Shown one piece after another: positions 48,604 through 52,625 of a stretch of DNA of 52,625 bases. Made by a program: the position numbers and the translations under genes. The notes beneath the pieces were generated by a model, which worked only from the letters and a program-made list of their open reading frames with translations, was not told the origin of the DNA and searched no databases. Position 1 is the first letter of the stretch. Each line of letters opens with the position of its first letter. The DNA is from Streptomyces sp. ISL-11 (GTDB taxonomy: Bacteria > Actinomycetota > Actinomycetes > Streptomycetales > Streptomycetaceae): assembly GCF_018614525.1 (NCBI RefSeq), contig NZ_JAGGOL010000068.1:1-52625 (forward strand), read 5' to 3'.

Positions 48604-49167
48604 ATGGCGACCGACGCACCACCCCGGTGGGACCGCAAGATGCAGCAGCGGCTCGCCCACGGTGAGGCGGCGGCGCTCGGCGAGCTCTACGACCGCTTCG
48701 CCTCCCTCGTCCACACACTGGCCCACCGCGTCCTCGACGACGAGACGGGTGCCGACCACGTCACCCGGGAGGTGTTCGGCTACGTCTGGGAGAACCCCGG
48801 CGCCTACGACCCCAAGCAGGGCTCCCTGCGCTCCTGGATCGCCACCCTCGCCCACCGTCAGGCGGTCGAGCGGCTGAGGCGGTCGCAGAGCGAGGGCCAC
48901 AGCACGCCCGAGGAGATCGAGCGGAAGGTCCGGGAGGCGTCCGCCGCCGCCCGCGCCGACTACATCGTCACCTCCATGCCCGCCCCACTGCGCGCCGCCC
49001 TCGACCTCGCCTATTTACGCCGGCTCGACTATCGCCAGGCGGCCGCCGACCTCGGTGTCACCGAGGACGAGGCGCGCCGCCGCCTGCGCCTCGGTCTGCA
49101 ACTGCTGTCCACCGCGCACCACGCGCCCCGCATGGCCTCGCCACCCGCACATGGAGGCGCGCGATGA
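48604..49167 (+). CDS. ECF-like RNA polymerase sigma factor
   Basis: 187-aa sigma factor. Region 2: ALGELYDRFASLVHTLAHRVL, ADHVTREVFGYVWENPGAYD and GSLRSWIATLAHRQAVERLRR. Region 4: PLRAALDLAYLRRLDYRQAAADLGVTEDEARRRLRLGL. ATG 48604 (MATDAPPRW) has GGAGGGGG upstream; earlier in-frame starts lead through text without coding bias. The stop overlaps the next gene by 4 bp (ATGA), coupling it to its zinc-finger anti-sigma factor. The target promoter is unknown; autoregulation is usual. Confidence 0.87.
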   Translation: MATDAPPRWDRKMQQRLAHGEAAALGELYDRFASLVHTLAHRVLDDETGADHVTREVFGYVWENPGAYDPKQGSLRSWIATLAHRQAVERLRRSQSEGHSTPEEIERKVREASAAARADYIVTSMPAPLRAALDLAYLRRLDYRQAAADLGVTEDEARRRLRLGLQLLSTAHHAPRMASPPAHGGAR

Positions 49168-50318
49168 GCGGCCCGCCCCTTCCCGAACCCGCCTCCGGCC
49201 CCGCGCACCACAAGGTGCTCAGGTCCCTGCTCGGCGCCTGGGCGCTGGCCGCCTGCTCCCCGGAGGAGACCGCCGCCGTCGAGGAGCACCTCACCGACTG
49301 CGCCACCTGCGCCGACGAGGCCGTCCGGCTGCGCGACGCGGTGGCCCTGCTGCATCCCGAGGACAATCTGGATCTCGACCCGAGGCTGCGCTCACGGGTG
49401 CTCGCCTCCTGCCTGGGCCGCCGCCCCGCCCGCATCCCGGTGCCCGGCTGGGCCGCGCCCTACGACGCGGAGACCGCACGGCTCGACGCCCTGCTCCATG
49501 ACATCGGCGAGGCGGAATGGCGGGCGCCGGTGCGCCTGAAGTGGTTCGACGGCGAGCGGGCCGTGGCGCGGGACACCACCGCCGCCGCGGTGATCGGCCA
49601 CCTCATGGCGGTGGACGGCCTCGTCGCCGCGGCGCTCGGCCTGCCGGACCCGCTGGGCACGCTCGCCGGGGAGACCACCGCCTCGCCCACCGAGCGCACC
49701 GAGGCGTTCTGGTCCGCGCATCCGGACGGTGCCGCCGACCGGCCGCCCGGAGCGGTCCGGTCGGCCTGGCGCGAGCAGGGCCACGCGGTGATACGGAGCG
49801 TGTCGTTCGCCGACAGCGGCGTGGCCGATCAGGCGGTGTCGTACGGCCGGTTCAGCCTGCCGCTGCGCGACTCCTTCGTGGACCGCGCCTTCGAGTGCTG
49901 GGTGCACGCCACCGACATCGCCGACGCCATCGACTATCCGTACGGGGCGCCCGCTCCCGCCCACCTCCAGCACATGGTGGGCCTGGCGGCGAGGATGCTG
50001 CCGACGGCGATCGCCGGCCGCCGCCGCGCCGGGCTGGCCCCGCCCGCCCGCACCCTGGTCGCGGCCGGCACCCCGGGCCGCACCCTCCACCTGGAGGTCG
50101 AGGGCAGCGGCGGCGGCCACTGGTACATCCCGCTGGACTCCCCCGGGGCCACCGCCGCACCGGACGAGACGGTCGCCCATGTCGCCCTGGACGGCATCGA
50201 GTTCTGCCGGCTGGCGGCGGGCCACATCCCGCCGGAGGAGGCGGCCGCGGGCCACACGGGCGATCGCGAAGCGATCAAGGACGTCCTCTTCGCGACGGCG
50301 TCGTTGTCCCGCCTGTGA
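49164..50318 (+). CDS. Zinc-finger anti-sigma factor fused to a mycothiol-dependent isomerase-like domain
   Basis: 384-aa protein. N-terminal zf-HC2/ZAS domain: H42-LTD-C46-AT-C49 (Hx3CxxC), with an extra C31, which binds sigma region 2 in this family. From about residue 100 a DinB/MDMPI-type four-helix domain follows (ETARLDALLHDIGEAEW, TTAAAVIGHLMAVDGLVAAAL, FECWVHATDIADAI with H in WVHATDIA). A C-terminal sterol-carrier-like domain is also recognisable (TLHLEVEGSGGGHWYIPL). No transmembrane segment, so it is cytosolic. The fusion suggests the sigma factor is released by a thiol or electrophile signal sensed with mycothiol (inference). Confidence 0.82.
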   Translation: MSGPPLPEPASGPAHHKVLRSLLGAWALAACSPEETAAVEEHLTDCATCADEAVRLRDAVALLHPEDNLDLDPRLRSRVLASCLGRRPARIPVPGWAAPYDAETARLDALLHDIGEAEWRAPVRLKWFDGERAVARDTTAAAVIGHLMAVDGLVAAALGLPDPLGTLAGETTASPTERTEAFWSAHPDGAADRPPGAVRSAWREQGHAVIRSVSFADSGVADQAVSYGRFSLPLRDSFVDRAFECWVHATDIADAIDYPYGAPAPAHLQHMVGLAARMLPTAIAGRRRAGLAPPARTLVAAGTPGRTLHLEVEGSGGGHWYIPLDSPGATAAPDETVAHVALDGIEFCRLAAGHIPPEEAAAGHTGDREAIKDVLFATASLSRL

Positions 50319-50324
50319 CGGTCC

Positions 50325-50486
50325 GTCCGTGCGCACCACCGCTGCGCGGCGGTGTCCTCAATCGCCGGACGGGCTGCAAGGGGCTGAGCCCAGCGAAATC
50401 AAGCCCGTCCGGCGCTTGAGGACGCGCCCGCAGGGCGCCCGCCGCCGCAGGCGGCAAAGCGGGCCCGCAGCCGGAAACACCACCTA
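50325..50486. repeat. Intergenic palindromic repeat, copy D
   Basis: TGCGCACCACCGCTGCGCGG then TGTCCTCAATCGCCGGACGGGCT (50354-50376), followed by AATCAAGCCCGTCCGGCGCTTGAGG (from 50397), the GCGCCC stem and CGCCGCCGCAGGCGG, ending with the reverse of TAGGTGGTG. The right edge carries the TAG stop of purU. Same orientation as copy A, opposite to B and C. Confidence 0.88.
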
Positions 50487-51368
50487 GGCGAAGACGACCG
50501 TCCGGCGACCATTGAGAAGCACCCGGTGCTCGCTGTGCCACTTCACCGCGCGGGCGAGCGCCTGGCACTCCACGTCGCGGCCGATGGCCACCAGCTGGTC
50601 GGGCGTGACCTCATGGCCGACGCGCTCGACCTCCTGCTCGATGATCGGGCCCTCGTCGAGGTCGGCGGTCACATAGTGCGCGGTGGCACCGATCAGCTTC
50701 ACACCGCGCGCGTGCGCCTGGTGGTAGGGCTTCGCGCCCTTGAAGCTCGGCAGGAAGGAGTGGTGGATGTTGATGATCCGCCCGGAGAGCACCTTGCACA
50801 GGTCGTCGGAGAGCACCTGCATGTAGCGGGCGAGCACGACCAGCTCGACGTCCTCCTCCTGGACGAGCTCCAGGAGTTTCGCCTCCGCCTCCGCCTTGGT
50901 GTCCTTGGTCACCGGAATGTGGTGGAAGGGGACGCCGTACGAGCCGACGAGCTCGGCGAAGTCGGTGTGGTTGGAGACCACCGCCGCGATCTCGACCGGC
51001 AGCGCGCCGATCCGGGAGCGGAAGAGCAGGTCGTTGAGGCAGTGCCCGAACTTGGACACCATCAGGACGATGCGCATCCTGTCCTCGGCTCGGTGGATCT
51101 GCCAGTCCATGTGGAAGGAGTCGCCGATCGCCGCGAAGCTGGCCCGCAGCTTCTCCAGGGTCACCGGCGCCTCCGCGGCGAAGTGCACGCGCATGAAGAA
51201 GAGGCCGGTGTCACGGTCGCCGAACTGCTGGCTGTCCTCGATGTTGCACCCGGTCATGAAGAGGTAGCTGGACACCGCGTGCACGATGCCCTGCTTGTCC
51301 GGGCAGGAGAGGGTGAGGACGTACTGTTCGGGGGCCCCTTCGGCGACAGGGGACTGCGAGGCGTTCAT
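50484..51368 (-). CDS. purU: Formyltetrahydrofolate deformylase
   Basis: 294-aa enzyme that hydrolyses 10-formyl-THF to THF and formate, balancing one-carbon pools. N-terminal ACT domain (about 15-90: YVLTLSCPDKQGIVHAVSSYLF, GCNIEDSQQFGD). C-terminal formyltransferase fold with catalytic residues in NIHHSFLPSFKGAKPYHQA (H and preceding N) and ATAHYVTADLDEGPIIEQ (H and D). Full length. ATG 51368 (MNASQSPVA) was preferred over 51386. No strong Shine-Dalgarno is seen. It is downstream of the SCO4402-like gene on the same strand, and its TAG stop lies in repeat copy D. Confidence 0.93.
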   Translation of the reverse strand: MNASQSPVAEGAPEQYVLTLSCPDKQGIVHAVSSYLFMTGCNIEDSQQFGDRDTGLFFMRVHFAAEAPVTLEKLRASFAAIGDSFHMDWQIHRAEDRMRIVLMVSKFGHCLNDLLFRSRIGALPVEIAAVVSNHTDFAELVGSYGVPFHHIPVTKDTKAEAEAKLLELVQEEDVELVVLARYMQVLSDDLCKVLSGRIINIHHSFLPSFKGAKPYHQAHARGVKLIGATAHYVTADLDEGPIIEQEVERVGHEVTPDQLVAIGRDVECQALARAVKWHSEHRVLLNGRRTVVFA

Positions 51369-51419
51369 AGCCCAATAGCGTCGCACACCCGCCGGGCACC
51401 TCGGGACCGACGGGCTCCC

Positions 51420-51914
51420 TCAGCGCACGCCGGTGAACCGCGCCAGTACGTCCAGCGAGCGCGGCGGCACGTCCGGGTCGTCGCCGTCGCCGGCCGCCAG
51501 CCGTACGTGTGCCTCGCGTGCGGCCCGTACCGCCTCCGGCCAGCCGTGGTGCTCCAGATAGGCCGAGACCGGGGCATCGGCCCCGACCTGGTGCATGATC
51601 CGCAGCACCCGCAGCACGGCGACGTCGACCAGCGCCGCCTCGCCCGAGTCCCGCAGGACCGTGCCGACGTATTTCTCGGCCGACCAGTTGTCCAGCCAGG
51701 TGTCCTCCACCAGCCGGTAGACGGCGTCCGTCACGTCTCCGAAGCCCTCACGGCCGGTGAGCCAGCACTCCTGCTGGAAGACCGGGTCCGAGAGCATGTG
51801 CAGCGCCGAGCGCACATTCGCGCGCCAGCGCCACCACGGCATGTCATTGAGCGGCATACCGCCCATGGTGGTCGAGCGGCGGCCGCGACGGGAAGACTTC
51901 TCCGAACCTTGCAC
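51420..51914 (-). CDS. SCO4402-family conserved protein
   Basis: 164 aa if translated from the GTG at 51914; an internal ATG at 51866 (MGGMPLNDMPWW) is an alternative start, giving 148 aa. The body NDMPWWRWRANVRSALHMLSDP, DVTDAVYRLVEDTWLDNWSAEKYVG and AALVDVAVLRVLRIMHQVG is the SCO4402-like protein found next to purU in Streptomyces. Helical, acidic, no known catalytic motif. Possible -10 TACGAT 14 nt before the GTG, so nearly leaderless. Probably co-transcribed with purU. Function unknown. Confidence 0.82.
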   Translation of the reverse strand: MQGSEKSSRRGRRSTTMGGMPLNDMPWWRWRANVRSALHMLSDPVFQQECWLTGREGFGDVTDAVYRLVEDTWLDNWSAEKYVGTVLRDSGEAALVDVAVLRVLRIMHQVGADAPVSAYLEHHGWPEAVRAAREAHVRLAAGDGDDPDVPPRSLDVLARFTGVR

Positions 51915-52037
51915 AGCAATCGATCGTACGTTCCCGCCTGACGGGCCCCGCCGGGCCCCCGCAATTCATCCCCGGGTCATCGGACGTTGCGCCGTGATCA
52001 CTCGGCCGTTCCCCGGGGCGCGGCAGGGTCGGGGGAC

Positions 52038-52625
52038 ATGACCGGACGGCGACGCCTGACCTTCCGCCCCTTCCCCGCCACCGCGGCCGCGGCGGTGAGC
52101 GCGGTGCTCCTCGCCGGTTGTGGTGGGCTCCCGGGGAGCTCCGGGGGATCCCGGGAGCCCATCACCGTCATGGCCTGGGCGCCCATGGGCACGCGGACCG
52201 CCGACATGGCCGGGATGCCCGCCATGGCCGCCGCGTACGCCCGCTGGGTCAACGAGGCGGGCGGTATCCACGGGCGCGAGCTCAAGGTCATCACCTGTGA
52301 CGAGCGGGACGACAGCGTCGCCGCCGCGGAGTGCGCCCGCCGGGCCGTCAGGGAGAAGGCCGTCGCGGTGGTCGGCTCGTACAGCCGGCACGGGCGGGCG
52401 ATGCTGTCACCGCTCGAAGCGTCCGGCACGCCCTTCATCGGCGGCTACGGCGTCACCGACGAGGAGTTCACCAGCCCCCTGTCGTACCCCGTCAACGGCG
52501 GCTCGGCCGCGCTCCTCGCCGGCAGCGGCCACCAGCTGGCGGCCGGGTGCCGGCGCGTGGCCCTGGTCCGGCCCGACACCGTCGCCGGCGACAAGCTGCC
52601 CGGCCCGCTCGACGCGGGCCTCGCC
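52038..52625 (+). CDS. ABC-transporter-type substrate-binding lipoprotein (N-terminal part, cut by window end)
   Basis: At least 196 residues with no stop before the end. Signal peptide TGRRRLTFRPFPATAAAAV with lipobox VLLAGC (C28). The mature part is of the branched-chain amino acid/leucine-binding (Peripla_BP_6) type: ITVMAWAPMGT, WVNEAGGIHGRELKVITCD, ARRAVREKAVAVVGSYSRHG, EASGTPFIGGYGV. It is probably a receptor of an ABC importer or of a Leu/Ile/Val-like system; ligand unknown. ATG 52038 follows GGGGGAC. Genes for permease and ATPase would lie beyond the window. Confidence 0.8.
   Translation, partial: MTGRRRLTFRPFPATAAAAVSAVLLAGCGGLPGSSGGSREPITVMAWAPMGTRTADMAGMPAMAAAYARWVNEAGGIHGRELKVITCDERDDSVAAAECARRAVREKAVAVVGSYSRHGRAMLSPLEASGTPFIGGYGVTDEEFTSPLSYPVNGGSAALLAGSGHQLAAGCRRVALVRPDTVAGDKLPGPLDAGLA

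Noticed and set aside
48377..48877. Open frame starting upstream of the sigma factor
   Set aside because: Different frame from the sigma factor; the product turns into Ser/Thr/Pro-rich text without domains.

Overview
The window is a high-GC (about 72 percent) actinobacterial chromosome segment, almost certainly Streptomyces. The reasons are the strongly GC-biased third codon positions, frequent GTG starts, 4-bp ATGA/GTGA start-stop overlaps, Streptomyces-type families (IcmB, SCO4402-like protein, PspC histidine kinases, zf-HC2/MDMPI anti-sigma fusion), and many eukaryotic-type Ser/Thr kinases. I see no prophage, transposase, CRISPR array or classical biosynthetic cluster. I count about 48 protein genes, one tRNA-Arg, one attenuator leader peptide and two gene remnants.

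Layout. 1-6.4 kb: icmB, a lipase, an M23 peptidase with a WDT-repeat N-terminus behind a possible c-di-AMP riboswitch, pcrA and a small membrane protein. 6.7-15.3 kb: envelope and signalling block with an NlpC/P60 hydrolase, an esterase, a PspC-type histidine kinase with its NarL regulator, a Ser/Thr kinase, a PspC/toastrack membrane protein and DoxX. This looks like a Psp/Lia-type envelope-stress module. 15.4-24.1 kb: metabolism with a class II aldolase, an alpha/beta hydrolase behind a perfect palindrome, guaA, chorismate mutase behind a textbook-like attenuator, and a GMC oxidoreductase/succinate-semialdehyde dehydrogenase pair. 24.2-27.6 kb: two more Ser/Thr kinases. 27.6-36.3 kb: small accessory genes (cupin, membrane protein plus winged-helix regulator behind a dyad operator, GntR plus UTRA-only protein, SDR/LysR pair, secreted lipase, membrane protein), ending at tRNA-Arg(ACG) and a truncated acetyltransferase. 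36.6-52.6 kb: HTH_42 protein, MFS exporter/TetR pair, M64 metallopeptidase, S33 peptidase/TPR regulator pair, DUF4344-like lipoprotein, a second two-component system, STAS protein, sigma factor/anti-sigma pair, purU, a SCO4402-like gene and the start of an ABC-type substrate-binding lipoprotein cut by the window end.

Most notable observations: (1) the chorismate mutase gene is preceded by an apparently leaderless F-V-F-T-Y leader peptide and a perfect 13-bp intrinsic terminator; (2) a modular palindromic repeat lies at four convergent gene junctions, and its edges contain the TAG stop codons of the neighbouring genes; (3) three Ser/Thr kinases within 17 kb appear to carry related extracytoplasmic domains; (4) several clean operator-like palindromes sit in front of identifiable genes. 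All functions are inferred from motifs and family memory; no search was run.
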